NCBI GenBank assembly: GCA_019637685.1
Contig: JAHBVF010000044.1
Span: forward strand, 1-49,872
Direction: 5' to 3'
Length of the DNA: 49,872 nt
DNA from: Caldilineaceae bacterium
GTDB lineage: Bacteria > Chloroflexota > Anaerolineae > Caldilineales > Caldilineaceae
Positions 1 to 8,138 of the stretch are shown here, one piece after another. Within the stretch, counting starts at the first letter, position 1, and each line of letters begins with the position of its first letter. A model generated the notes under the pieces. The model worked only from the letters and a program-made list of their open reading frames with translations, made no database searches and was not told the DNA's origin. A program made the position numbers and the translations under genes.

Positions 1-126
1 TTAACCTGAAAATAGCCACTGATGGACACTGATAAACACGGATAGAATCTGCGTAAATCTGTGTCTTCTGCGTAAATCTGCGTCCCTATTTTCATTGCTG
101 GTTGTGCCCGAAGCGGGCATGAACAC
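1..126. repeat. Left flanking copy of a repeat module
   Basis: Non-coding. It begins with TAACCTGAAAATAG and, after a variable core, carries CTATTTTCATTGCTGGTTG, a short hairpin (GCCCGAAGCGGGC) and GCATGAAC. The same outer parts recur at 601-695 with a different core, so the module flanks the tandem array on both sides. CCTGAAAATAG (5-15) and CTATTTTCA (86-94) are inverted relative to each other. The core is a run of related words spaced about 10 bp apart (CACTGAT, CACTGAT, CACGGAT, then AATCTGCGT/AATCTGTGT). No function is known to me. Confidence 0.75.
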
Positions 127-600
127 TGTTCTGAAAATAGGGTTGTATACACGGATAAAAGGGAACACGGATTCAATCTGTGAAAACCTGTGCTATCTGT
201 GGATGATTTTCACTGCTATCGGTGTCAACCGGTCGTGTCGCCTGATGTGTAAATAGCCACGGATAAACGCGGGTGGGACGAATAGAGACGGCTTCAATCT
301 GTGAAAATCTGCGTCATCTGTGGATGATTTTCACTGCTATCGATGTCAGCCGGTCGTGTCGCCTGATGTGTAAATAGCCACGGATAAACGCGGGTGGGAC
401 GAATGGAGACGGATTCAATCTGTGAAAATCTGCGTCATCTGTGGATGATTTTCGTCGTTATCGGTGTCAGCCGGTCGTGTCGCCTGTTCTGAAAATAGGG
501 TTGTATACACGGGCAAAAGGGAATACGGATTCAACCTGTGAGAATCTGTGCTATCTGTGGATGATTTTCACTGCTATCGGTGTCAACCGGTCGTGTCGCC
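127..600. repeat. Four-unit tandem repeat array (116-121 bp units)
   Basis: Units lie at 127-242, 243-363, 364-484 and 485-600. Each ends in CCGGTCGTGTCGCC and contains ATCTGTGGATGATTTTC. Units 1 and 4 share a start (TGTTCTGAAAATAGGG, 116 bp); units 2 and 3 share another (TGATGTGTAAATAGCC, 121 bp), giving an A-B-B-A layout. By eye units 2 and 3 differ at about seven positions. Long continuous homology with no short conserved repeat plus unrelated spacers rules out CRISPR. No open reading frame of note crosses it. Confidence 0.9.
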
Positions 601-695
601 TAACCTGAAAATAGTCCTTGTAACGCAAGCTGACAGCTTGCGCTACCTCCTATTTTCATTGCTGGTTGTGCCCCACCGGGCATGAAAACTGTCGG
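601..695. repeat. Right flanking copy of the repeat module, with a palindromic insert
   Basis: Second copy of the 1-126 module: TAACCTGAAAATAG at 601 and CTATTTTCATTGCTGGTTG from 650. Its core differs and holds a near-perfect palindrome (621-647; arms GTAACGCAAGCTG and CAGCTTGCGCTAC with one mismatch). Interspersed palindromes of this general type are common in large environmental bacterial genomes; whether this one is present elsewhere in this genome cannot be seen here. Confidence 0.7.
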
Positions 696-737
696 TCATA
701 AGGTCCGATCCGGGACATACCCCTTCCCGGCGGAGAC

Positions 738-1559
738 CTAAACCCGATCGTAGGAGACGAACAGTTGGCCCAGCCCTGCCAGGCCCGCGGGGTCAAGATA
801 GAGTGTGTTGAGCTTCAGATCGATGGCTTGCGGGAAGAGCGGCCCTTCCACGATGGGGGCAAACGGATCCCCGCCCAAGAGCCGGCTGGCGTGGGTCAGA
901 TAGAGCCGGTCCAGCACGCCCGCGGCCAACAGCAGATGGGCGATCCGCGGCCCGGCCGCAGAGTAGACAGTCCCGTAGCCCAGCGCGGCCATCTGTTGCA
1001 CCAGCGGGCCACCCTCCACCCGTTCTTCCCCGGCCACAAAGACCTGGCCTGCCTGGTCTTCGATCTCCCGCACCCGATGCGGGTCCGGCTGGGCCGAGGT
1101 AAAGACCACCACCTTGCGCCCCCCGGCGGTCAACACATCCGGGATGGGAAAGCGCAGGCTGCCGCTGATGATGGCGATGTCTGGTTGGGGCTTGAGTCCC
1201 TGATTCTGCCGCCATGCCCGCAGGTCGGCAAAGCGGGGATCGTCCACCTGCAATATCTCCTGGGCACGGCCCGCGGCCCAATCGCGCAGATAGCGTCCGC
1301 TGCTGATAATTATATCCGCCTGGGCTGCCAACTCCTGGTACAACCGCCAGTCCCGCTCGTTGGCAATCTGCTTGGGGACGGTCAAGCCGCTGCCATCCGC
1401 GGCGGGGATGGCAATGCGGCCATCCAGACTGACCACAAAATTAGCGTAGACAAAAGGCTGGCCCGCTTGCCGGGTCGCCTGGCGTAGATCGTGGGCCAGA
1501 TACGCGCCGGGGAAGGGCGCGGGACCGGCTTGGGGAAATAACTGCTGTAACTGATCCAT
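738..1559 (-). CDS. RibD C-terminal / dihydrofolate-reductase-like protein
   Basis: 273 aa. The N-terminal stretch VYANFVVSLDGRIAI is the hallmark of the RibD C-terminal fold (NADPH-dependent pyrimidine reductase, riboflavin pathway), and the strand/helix pattern through LGGDPFAPIVEG fits that fold. There is no deaminase domain, so it is a stand-alone reductase-type protein. Many such proteins are annotated only as 'dihydrofolate reductase family', and the substrate is unknown. The ATG at 1559 is preferred because AAGGGAG sits just upstream on the minus strand; a longer reading adds 26 low-quality residues. It is the last gene of the minus-strand run, 108 bp after the GH63 gene. Confidence 0.8.
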   Translation of the reverse strand: MDQLQQLFPQAGPAPFPGAYLAHDLRQATRQAGQPFVYANFVVSLDGRIAIPAADGSGLTVPKQIANERDWRLYQELAAQADIIISSGRYLRDWAAGRAQEILQVDDPRFADLRAWRQNQGLKPQPDIAIISGSLRFPIPDVLTAGGRKVVVFTSAQPDPHRVREIEDQAGQVFVAGEERVEGGPLVQQMAALGYGTVYSAAGPRIAHLLLAAGVLDRLYLTHASRLLGGDPFAPIVEGPLFPQAIDLKLNTLYLDPAGLAGLGQLFVSYDRV

Positions 1560-1667
1560 AGAAGGACTCCCTTTGGTCGAGATAGACGATATGGCTGGTG
1601 GCGGAAATCGGCCCAACAGTCGGTGTCGGCGCGGCATAATTTTGGGCGTCTGTGTCGTTGGGATGGC

Positions 1668-4337
1668 TCATACGCCGGTTGTACTTCGCTGAATCAGATC
1701 AGCTACCAGACCGGTCCAGCCAGTTTGATGGATGGCCCCCAGACCTGCCCCATTTTCCCCGTGAAAATACTCGTGAAAGTACAGGCAGTCGCGCCAGTGG
1801 GGATCGTTCTGGTAACTGGGCTGGCCGCTGAAGATGGGGCGCTCGCCCTCTTCGTCGCGCAGAAAGAGACGTTGCAACCGCTGGGACAACTCCGCTGCCA
1901 CTTCGGCCAAAGTCATCCGCTGGTCCGAACCGGTGGGGAATTCCACAGTAAAATCATCGCCGTAGTATTCGTCGTAGCGCAGCAGACTTTCGATAATCAG
2001 ATAGTTGATAGGAAACCAGACCGGCCCCCGCCAGTTGGAGTTGCCGCCAAAAAGACCGCTGCGCGACTCCGCTGGCTCGTAGTCCACGGAAAAGGTGCGC
2101 CCACCCACGTGGATACGGTAAGGATGGGACTCGTGGTATTTGGAGAGGGAGCGAATGCCGTGTGGGGACAAGAATTCTTCTTCGTCCAGCAGATAGCGCA
2201 ACACGGCTCGCAGCCGATCCGGGGTGAGAATGGCGGCCAAATGGCGTTCGCCCCGGCCAGGGGTTTCAATGCTGGCCATGTGGCCCACCAGTTGGGGTCG
2301 ATTCTGGACAAACCACTGCACGCGGCGGGAAAAATCAGGCATCCGCTCCATACATTCTGGCTCCAGCACGGCCACAGCAATCAACGGCAGCAACCCCACC
2401 AGCGAACGCACCCGCAGTGGCACAATGGTGCCGTCGGGCAGGTGCAGGGCATCATAGAAAAACTGGTCGTCCTTGTTCCAAAGGGAGTGTCCCTGGCCGC
2501 CTGCATCTGACATGGCGTGTGCGATGCGCAGGAAGTGTTCAAAAAATTTGGTGGCGATGTCTTGATAGACGGGGTCATCCAGCGCTAATTCCAGGGCGAT
2601 CTCCAACATTTTCAGGCTGTAGAAGCCCATCCACGCGGTGCCGTCAGACTGGTCGATATGGCCGCCGGTGGGCAGGTCCGCGCTGCGATCGAAAACGCTG
2701 ATATTGTCCAGCCCCAAGAAACCGCCCTGAAAGACGTTGCGGTCGTCCTTGTCTTTGCGGTTGACCCACCAGGTGAAGTTGAGCAGAAGCTTGTGAAATA
2801 TCCCCTCCAGAAAAGAGCGGTCGCCCTTGCCCTGCTGCGCCTTTTCCATCTTATAGACACGCAGCGCGGCCCAGGCGTGGACCGGGGGGTTGGCATCATC
2901 AAAGGCCCATTCGTAGGCGGGCAGCGCGCCGTTGGGATGCATATACCACTCCCTGGCGATCAGTTCCAACTGGCGTTTGACAAAATCCACATCCACCAGG
3001 GCCAGGGGAATGCAGTGAAAGGCCAGGTCCCAGGTGGCGTACCAGGGATATTCCCACTTGTCGGGCATGGAAATGATATCGAAGTTGTTCAGGTGATCCC
3101 AGCCGTGGTTGCGCGCCAGCACCCGGGCCGGGGGAGGCGGCGGGCCAGCGGGATCGCCGTGCAGCCATTGGGGGATATCGTAGTAGTATATCTGTTTGCT
3201 CCACAGCATCCCGGCCAGGGCCTGGCGTTGCACATTGCGGGCGTCGTCGGTCAATGCTGGGGGCTGTAGCGCGGCGTAGAATTCGTCGGCCTCGGCTTGC
3301 CGCGTGGCAAAAACTGCTGCAAAGTCGGCAAAGGGCGCGGCATTGCTGCCCTGACATAGACGCAGATGCAGAGATTGGCTTTCGCCCGCTGCCAGATGCA
3401 GGGGGTAATGGACGGCTGCTTTGCTTCCCGTTTGGGCCGGATTGACCGCGCTTTCCTCGCCCTGGATCAGATAGCGGTGAAAGGCATCTTTGACAAAAGG
3501 CGTTGAATTGGCGACGCCAAACAGATGCTCCAGATTACTCTCGTTCTCGGTGAAAAGCAGCTTCGGCGCGCTATCCGCATAAAGAGTATAGCGGCCCAGC
3601 GTGGGGTGATGGACTGCGATGGCTTGGTGTCCCCCGGCTTCTGCTCTGCACGCCAGGTGGGGTTTGCCCGGCGCGTCTCCCATAGGGCCATTGGGATAGC
3701 CCCAACTCCAGGTGTTGCGGAACCAGAGGGTGGGCAGCAGATGACACGCGGCCGCGTCCGGCCCCCGGTTGACCACTTGGATGTGTATCAGAATATCGTC
3801 CATATCGGCCTTGGCGTATTCCACAAAAACGTCGAAATAGCGATCCTCGGCGAAGATGCCTGTGTCCAGCAGTTCGTACTCGGCCTCCTCCATGCCCCGC
3901 TGCTGATTTTCTGCCACCAGTTCGGCGTAGGGAAAGGCAGCCTGGGGGTATTTGTAGAGCATTTTCATGTAGCTGTGGGTGGGGGTGCTGTCCAGATAGA
4001 AATAGACCTCCTTCACATCTTCGCCGTGATTGCCCTCCGGTCCGGTCAGGCCAAAGAGCCGCTCTTTAAGGATGAGGTCCCGGCCATTCCACAGGGCAGG
4101 GGCAAAGCAGAGAAACTGGTTGCGGTCGCTGATACCGGCCAACCCGTCTTCGTTCCAGCGATAGGCGCGGCTGCGCGCGTGGTCGTGGGGGAAGTAGTCC
4201 CAGGCGTCGCCGTGTTCGCTGTAGTCCTCGCGCACAGTGCCCCAGGCCCGCTCGCTGAGGTACGGCCCCCAATGTTTCCAGTTGGATATCTGTTCTCGGT
4301 ATTCGGTCAGGCGGCGCTGTTCGGCGCAGGGTTGCAT
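1668..4337 (-). CDS. GH63-like glucosidase (MGH1-type)
   Basis: 889 aa, the usual length for bacterial GH63 'glucosidase' proteins related to mannosyl-oligosaccharide glucosidase and glucosylglycerate/mannosylglycerate hydrolases. The N-terminal beta region has WGTVREDYSEHGDAWDYF and the (alpha/alpha)6 barrel has WYATWDLAFHCIPLALVD, whose Asp is the likely general acid. The C-terminus has EYFHGENGAGLGAIHQTGW, whose Glu is the likely base. It probably removes alpha-linked glucose from small glucosides; the exact substrate is not visible. No signal peptide, so cytoplasmic. The ATG at 4337 has GGAG five bases upstream; a longer frame to 4532 adds 65 implausible residues. It follows the ankyrin lipoprotein gene in the same direction, about 200 bp away. 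Confidence 0.88.
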   Translation of the reverse strand: MQPCAEQRRLTEYREQISNWKHWGPYLSERAWGTVREDYSEHGDAWDYFPHDHARSRAYRWNEDGLAGISDRNQFLCFAPALWNGRDLILKERLFGLTGPEGNHGEDVKEVYFYLDSTPTHSYMKMLYKYPQAAFPYAELVAENQQRGMEEAEYELLDTGIFAEDRYFDVFVEYAKADMDDILIHIQVVNRGPDAAACHLLPTLWFRNTWSWGYPNGPMGDAPGKPHLACRAEAGGHQAIAVHHPTLGRYTLYADSAPKLLFTENESNLEHLFGVANSTPFVKDAFHRYLIQGEESAVNPAQTGSKAAVHYPLHLAAGESQSLHLRLCQGSNAAPFADFAAVFATRQAEADEFYAALQPPALTDDARNVQRQALAGMLWSKQIYYYDIPQWLHGDPAGPPPPPARVLARNHGWDHLNNFDIISMPDKWEYPWYATWDLAFHCIPLALVDVDFVKRQLELIAREWYMHPNGALPAYEWAFDDANPPVHAWAALRVYKMEKAQQGKGDRSFLEGIFHKLLLNFTWWVNRKDKDDRNVFQGGFLGLDNISVFDRSADLPTGGHIDQSDGTAWMGFYSLKMLEIALELALDDPVYQDIATKFFEHFLRIAHAMSDAGGQGHSLWNKDDQFFYDALHLPDGTIVPLRVRSLVGLLPLIAVAVLEPECMERMPDFSRRVQWFVQNRPQLVGHMASIETPGRGERHLAAILTPDRLRAVLRYLLDEEEFLSPHGIRSLSKYHESHPYRIHVGGRTFSVDYEPAESRSGLFGGNSNWRGPVWFPINYLIIESLLRYDEYYGDDFTVEFPTGSDQRMTLAEVAAELSQRLQRLFLRDEEGERPIFSGQPSYQNDPHWRDCLYFHEYFHGENGAGLGAIHQTGWTGLVADLIQRSTTGV

Positions 4338-4538
4338 AAAATCTCCAAACGTTGGGTGAAACCCCTGTGCTGACGAAACCCGCTGCACAGCAAATAGGGG
4401 CGTATTAGACTGCCCTGCCCTGAAAAATAGGATGCGGCGTTTCGCGGCGGTTTTCTTCTGGATATCTCCGCGCCGCCCCTGCGTCTCCGCAGTGAAATTG
4501 CCCTGGGGGCTGCTCTGGGGGCTGCCTGACAATTGGCC

Positions 4539-5939
4539 TTATCGTGCCCCTGCACTTTCCAGGATTGTCGCCATCTGGACAAAACCCCGGCGGCGGGCGT
4601 GGGCCAGGGGTGTGATGCCGTTGCCATCGGCCAGATTGACATCCGCACCAGCCTCTACCAGCAGCCGCACCACTTCCGTGTGACGGGGACCGCCATCGCC
4701 CAGGATAATTGCTTCCAGCAGCGCGGTCCAGCCCAGCCGGTTGATGTGATCGATGGCAATGTCGGTTTTGAGCAACTCATCAATAATTTCTACGTGGCCC
4801 CGATCCGCGGCCCGAATCAGCCCCGTGCCGTTGTAGCTGTCGCGGCTATGGACATCCCCACCCGCGGCCAGTGTCATGCGCAGGAGTTCCAGAAAGCCGT
4901 CCGATGTGCTGATCAGATACGCGCTCTGCTGGGTTTGGTCCTGGCGGTTGACATCCGCGCCGGCGTCGATGAGCAGGTGGGCCACTTCTGTGTGGTTGCC
5001 ATAGGCCGCGGCAATCAGCGCTGTGACGCCGTTGCCATCCGCCGCGTGGACGCTGGCACCTTTTGCCAATTGCTCTTTGACTCTCTCCATCTCTCCCTGG
5101 CCCGCGGCGCTGATCAATTGCAAGTCCCGCGCCTGGGCTGCCTGCAAAATGGCCTGGATATTTCCAAAGCCGCGGGCTTGGGCGTGGGCCAGGGGTGTCA
5201 CCCCCTCTTTGTCAGCAATCGAAATATCCGCGCCCGCGTTCACCAGCATTTGCACAATCTGCTGGTGGCGTTCGCCGCCGTTGCTCAGGACAATTGCTTC
5301 CAGCAGCGCGGTCCAGCCCAGATTGTTGATGTGGTCGATGTCTACGTCTGTGTGGGCGAGCAGCTCGGCCACAATCGCCACGTGGCCCCGTTCCGCGGCG
5401 GGAATGAGCGCCGTGCCTCCGTAGCGGTTGGTAAGCGTCGTGTCTGCGCCCGCGGCAATTGTCAGACGTAGAATCTCCATCAGCCCTTCCGCGCCCGCGT
5501 AGAGGAAGGGATTGTCCAGCCGGTTGTCCTGTCTATCAATGTCCGCGCCGGCCTGAATGAGCGCCTGGACCGTCTCGCTGTGATTGCCATGGGTGGCGGC
5601 CATCACCGGCGTGCGGCCCAGATCGTCCTGGGCGTTGATGTCGGCTCCGGCTTGCAGAAGTTGCTGGACGGCCGCTGTGTCGCCAACTGCCGCGGCCTGG
5701 AGAAGTTGTGTGGTCATCTGGGCGCGCTCCTTTTCGTCTGGGGTGGGGGCGGGCAAGGCTGTGGATGTGGGCGTGGTTGTCGGAGCCAGTGTTGGCGCGG
5801 GTGTGGGTATTGCTGTAGGCGTGGATGAAACGGCTGTGGCCGGCAGGGGCGTGGGCGGAACCGGCTGCCTCAGCGCGGTACAGCCGGCCAACCCAAGCAG
5901 GATCAGCGAGAGAAAAATGGCGCTATCTACTTTTTGCAT
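4539..5939 (-). CDS. Ankyrin-repeat lipoprotein with internal duplication
   Basis: 466 aa. Residues 1-20 form a lipoprotein signal (MQKVDSAIFLSLILLGLAGC) with an LAGC lipobox, so the mature protein should be membrane-anchored and extracytoplasmic. A Pro/Thr/Ala linker (about 28-68) follows, then ankyrin repeats to the C-terminus. The ankyrin part is two copies of a ~170-residue block: GADINAQDDLGRTPVMAA matches GASVHAADGNGVTALIAA, and INNLGWTALLEAIVLSNGG matches INRLGWTALLEAIILGDGG. Ankyrin blocks bind protein partners; no catalytic domain is present. It starts 35 bp after the disrupted GH117-like gene, suggesting one transcript. The ATG at 5939 is chosen because it places the signal peptide at the N-terminus. 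Confidence 0.85.
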   Translation of the reverse strand: MQKVDSAIFLSLILLGLAGCTALRQPVPPTPLPATAVSSTPTAIPTPAPTLAPTTTPTSTALPAPTPDEKERAQMTTQLLQAAAVGDTAAVQQLLQAGADINAQDDLGRTPVMAATHGNHSETVQALIQAGADIDRQDNRLDNPFLYAGAEGLMEILRLTIAAGADTTLTNRYGGTALIPAAERGHVAIVAELLAHTDVDIDHINNLGWTALLEAIVLSNGGERHQQIVQMLVNAGADISIADKEGVTPLAHAQARGFGNIQAILQAAQARDLQLISAAGQGEMERVKEQLAKGASVHAADGNGVTALIAAAYGNHTEVAHLLIDAGADVNRQDQTQQSAYLISTSDGFLELLRMTLAAGGDVHSRDSYNGTGLIRAADRGHVEIIDELLKTDIAIDHINRLGWTALLEAIILGDGGPRHTEVVRLLVEAGADVNLADGNGITPLAHARRRGFVQMATILESAGAR

Positions 5940-5973
5940 GGCAATGTTACCTGGAATGTTGTGTCTGGGCCGG

Positions 5974-7009
5974 CTATCGCGGCTTGCGCTGGACTGTCTC
6001 GAAGCGGCGGATGTATTGCCAGCCGTCCTGGAAAGCGTGGCAGAGTCCCCAGGCGATTCCTGCAAGGGGGCTGGCGTCGGGCTGGGCTGTGCGAAATGGA
6101 CCGAGCGCTTCGGGTGTCCGTTTCAGCACGGCCACAATCTCAAAGTTGATACCATCCGCCGCGTATTGGATCGTATTCTTCTCCGGGCCGTCGGTGGTGA
6201 GCAGCGCGGCCACCCCGCCCCGATAGAGCCAGACGCAGACTTCGTGGCCGCTGTTGGTCACCGGATTGTAGGGCGACTTGACATACGGCCCCGTTGGGGT
6301 GTCGGCAATGGCGACACCCCAACGAATCTCCCGCCCGCCGAAGTTGCGCGCCTCGCCCATCTGCTCGCCTTTGTAGTAGAGGTAGAATTTGTCGTTGAAA
6401 TAGACCAGGCAGGGGTCGTGGACTTTGTGGCTGTCGAAATCGCCTTTGGCAATCACCTGAAAGCGGTCGTCCTCCTCGCCCAGCCAGACGCCGTTGTCCG
6501 CGGGTTGCAGGATGGGCGCGGGCAACTTCTGCCACGGCCATGGCGATGGATTCCTTCACCCGCAGCACATACGGCGCTTTCACCACCTGATAGACCAGAT
6601 AGTAGCTGCCGCCGTGGGCGAAGATTTCCGGGGTGAAGACAGCCCGGTCGTCGAAGGAGCCGGGCGCGCCTCTGCCCACGGCCAGCCCCTTTTCCTCCCA
6701 TTCCCAGCCGTCCTTGGATGTGGCGTACCAGACTTCGGTCAAATCCCAGGGGAAGACTTTCTTCGATGGGTCACCTGTGCCAAAACCCGCGCTTTCGCCT
6801 TCGCCCCGGGTGTACCAGACGTAGAATGTGTCGCCGATCAGCAGCACCGCGCTGGGGTCCCGGCGAATGACGCCTGCCTCGTAGGCAAAATCACCACCCA
6901 AATCCGACTCGCGAAATTCGCAAAACCATTCTGGCCCGCGAGTGTAGGCAAGTGCCCGGCGGGAGGCAGCGCTCAGGTGGGCGGTTTGCGATGAACTATT
7001 CGTCTCCAT
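5974..7009 (-). pseudogene. GH117-like five-bladed propeller hydrolase, frame-disrupted
   Basis: Two overlapping minus-strand frames together make one GH117 (neoagarooligosaccharide-hydrolase-like) protein. The first half (from ATG 7009, after a good GAGGA) has VWYATSKDGWEWEEKG and GSFDDRAVFTPEIFAHGG. It loses the frame after KESIAMAVA, near 6526-6532. The second half continues one frame over with KLPAPILQPADNGVW and DFDSHKVHDPCLVYFNDK and ends at 5974. Family members normally have several more residues (Asp-Ser-Pro...Gly-Pro-Trp type) at the break, so a short deletion rather than a single-base slip is likely. Either a real inactivating deletion or an assembly/sequencing error. Confidence 0.8.
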
Positions 7010-7102
7010 CGGTGGAAATCCTCGTGTGGAAGGTGTAGGGTTTGTATTGGCTGTGGCTTACTCGCGTTCGAGTATTTCTTTCCGCAGGGCCAGGTCTTTG
7101 CA

Positions 7103-7468
7103 TTACTGATTCTGTCGATTCTGTGCAACCAGCCGCTTGGGCGCGATCAGTTCCCAGGCTGTCTGGATATGAAATTCCAAATCGTCGTCGCTGATTCGGT
7201 CCAGTTCCATGCCAACCCAGCCTCTTCCTCCCACATAAGGCGGCCTGAAAAAAGTCTCCGGTCTGGCCTCGATCAGTTCGCTCTGCAAGCCGGCGGGCAC
7301 AGGCAGCCAGACCGCGATGTGGCCGTCGCTGTGGTGATTGTCGGCGAACATCACAAAGACCTTTTTCTTGACAAAGAAAGTCGGTTCGCCGTGGGAGAGC
7401 CGCTCGGATGTTTCGGGGTGGGCCAGACAAAACCGACGCACCCGCTCCAACTGCTGTTTTTCCGTCAT
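7103..7468 (-). CDS. MmcQ/YjbR family protein
   Basis: 121 aa. The sequence matches the MmcQ/YjbR family (CyaY-like fold, proposed DNA-binding): FCLAHPETSERLSHGEPTFF, then VKKKVFVMFAD, then FFRPPYVGGRGWVGMELD, and a closing helix. Family length is about 115-125 aa, so this is complete. The physiological role of the family is not established. The ATG at 7468 follows GGGGAAAC. Its upstream leader is not ordinary intergenic DNA but a fragment of an ABC-transporter ATPase gene (7478-7612). It is 93 bp upstream of the GH117-like gene. Confidence 0.82.
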   Translation of the reverse strand: MTEKQQLERVRRFCLAHPETSERLSHGEPTFFVKKKVFVMFADNHHSDGHIAVWLPVPAGLQSELIEARPETFFRPPYVGGRGWVGMELDRISDDDLEFHIQTAWELIAPKRLVAQNRQNQ

Positions 7469-7477
7469 TTGTTTCCC

Positions 7478-7612
7478 CGTATACGTTCCAGCCCCAGGGC
7501 CGGTAGAAGCCGCTGATGCAGTTGGGCATGGCCGTTTTGCCCGCGCCGTCTGGCCCGATGAGGGCGCGGATTTCGCCGCACTGCACGTCAAAATTTACCT
7601 GATTCAAAGTCA
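7478..7612 (-). pseudogene. Remnant of a LivG-type ABC transporter ATPase
   Basis: Only about 45 codons survive. They read VTLNQVNFDVQCGEIRALIG, then the Walker A P-loop GPDGAGKT (7533-7556), then NCISGFYRP, matching the N-terminal part of branched-chain amino-acid transporter ATPases (LivG-like). There is no start, no Walker B and no signature motif, and the frame runs into the YjbR start region. The fragment begins exactly at the stop codon of the GNAT gene, so it looks like a scrap left by rearrangement. The last P-loop residue pair is Thr-Ala where functional copies have Thr-Thr/Ser. Confidence 0.7.
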
Positions 7613-8122
7613 CTGGGAAGCGCCGCGGGTGTAGACGCCGAAGTCCATAGGGCGGGTGGTTTGGCTGCGGAAGGTGGCGATTTGCACAAAACCGGCGCGC
7701 AGAAAGGTGCGGGCCGAACGGTCGTTGAAGACCGCGATTGTCGCCCGCCAAACAGCCGGTGTGTGAAGGCGCAACCCGTGGCCCAGAATCGTTGCCAGAA
7801 ATGTCTGTCCCCGTCCCTTGCCCGTCTGATCCGGGCGCATCCCCAAGCCGATGTCCAGGGCCTCGGTTTGCGTGTAGTCGTAGCCGGGGACCTGGGCTTC
7901 CGGGCCGAAACAGCCAAAGCCCAGAAACTGCCCGTTCTCGTCCTCTACCGCGAAGTACCGGTGGAGTGGATCCGCGTAATAGGCCGCGGTGGCTGCCAGG
8001 AGTTCCTGCGAGGCGTCCACCGGCGCACTGTTGTAAATGGCATAGGGCGCGGGATAACACCAGCGCGCAATTTCCTCCGCGTCGGTCTGTGTCAGTGCCC
8101 GCACCCCATAGCCAGTTGCCAA
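7610..8122 (-). CDS. GNAT-family N-acetyltransferase
   Basis: About 170 aa from a TTG start with GGAGGG six bases upstream; an ATG at 8176 is possible but overlaps the end of the HAD gene. GNAT features: an N-terminal RALTQTDAEEIARW helix, the acetyl-CoA-binding motif A around DIGLGMRPDQTGKGRGQTFL (consensus Q/R-x-x-G-x-G/A), and the C-terminal NDRSARTFLRAGF segment. It likely transfers acetyl from acetyl-CoA to an amine, perhaps an amino acid, antibiotic or ribosomal protein N-terminus; the substrate cannot be read from sequence. Its stop codon abuts the ABC-ATPase remnant. Confidence 0.82.
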   Translation of the reverse strand: MATGYGVRALTQTDAEEIARWCYPAPYAIYNSAPVDASQELLAATAAYYADPLHRYFAVEDENGQFLGFGCFGPEAQVPGYDYTQTEALDIGLGMRPDQTGKGRGQTFLATILGHGLRLHTPAVWRATIAVFNDRSARTFLRAGFVQIATFRSQTTRPMDFGVYTRGASQ

Positions 8123-8138
8123 TTTCAACCCTCCAGGC

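Noticed and set aside
127..600. CRISPR-like array
   Set aside because: The repeated unit is the full 116-121 bp, there is no short conserved repeat with unrelated spacers, and no cas genes are present.
765..1487. Plus-strand 240-codon frame opposite the RibD-C gene
   Set aside because: The minus-strand protein has clear family motifs; the plus frame is a shadow rich in His/Gln/Gly without any known motif.
6996..8060. 354-codon minus-strand frame across GNAT and YjbR
   Set aside because: Only the short LivG-like piece inside it is meaningful; the rest is out of frame with two recognisable genes.
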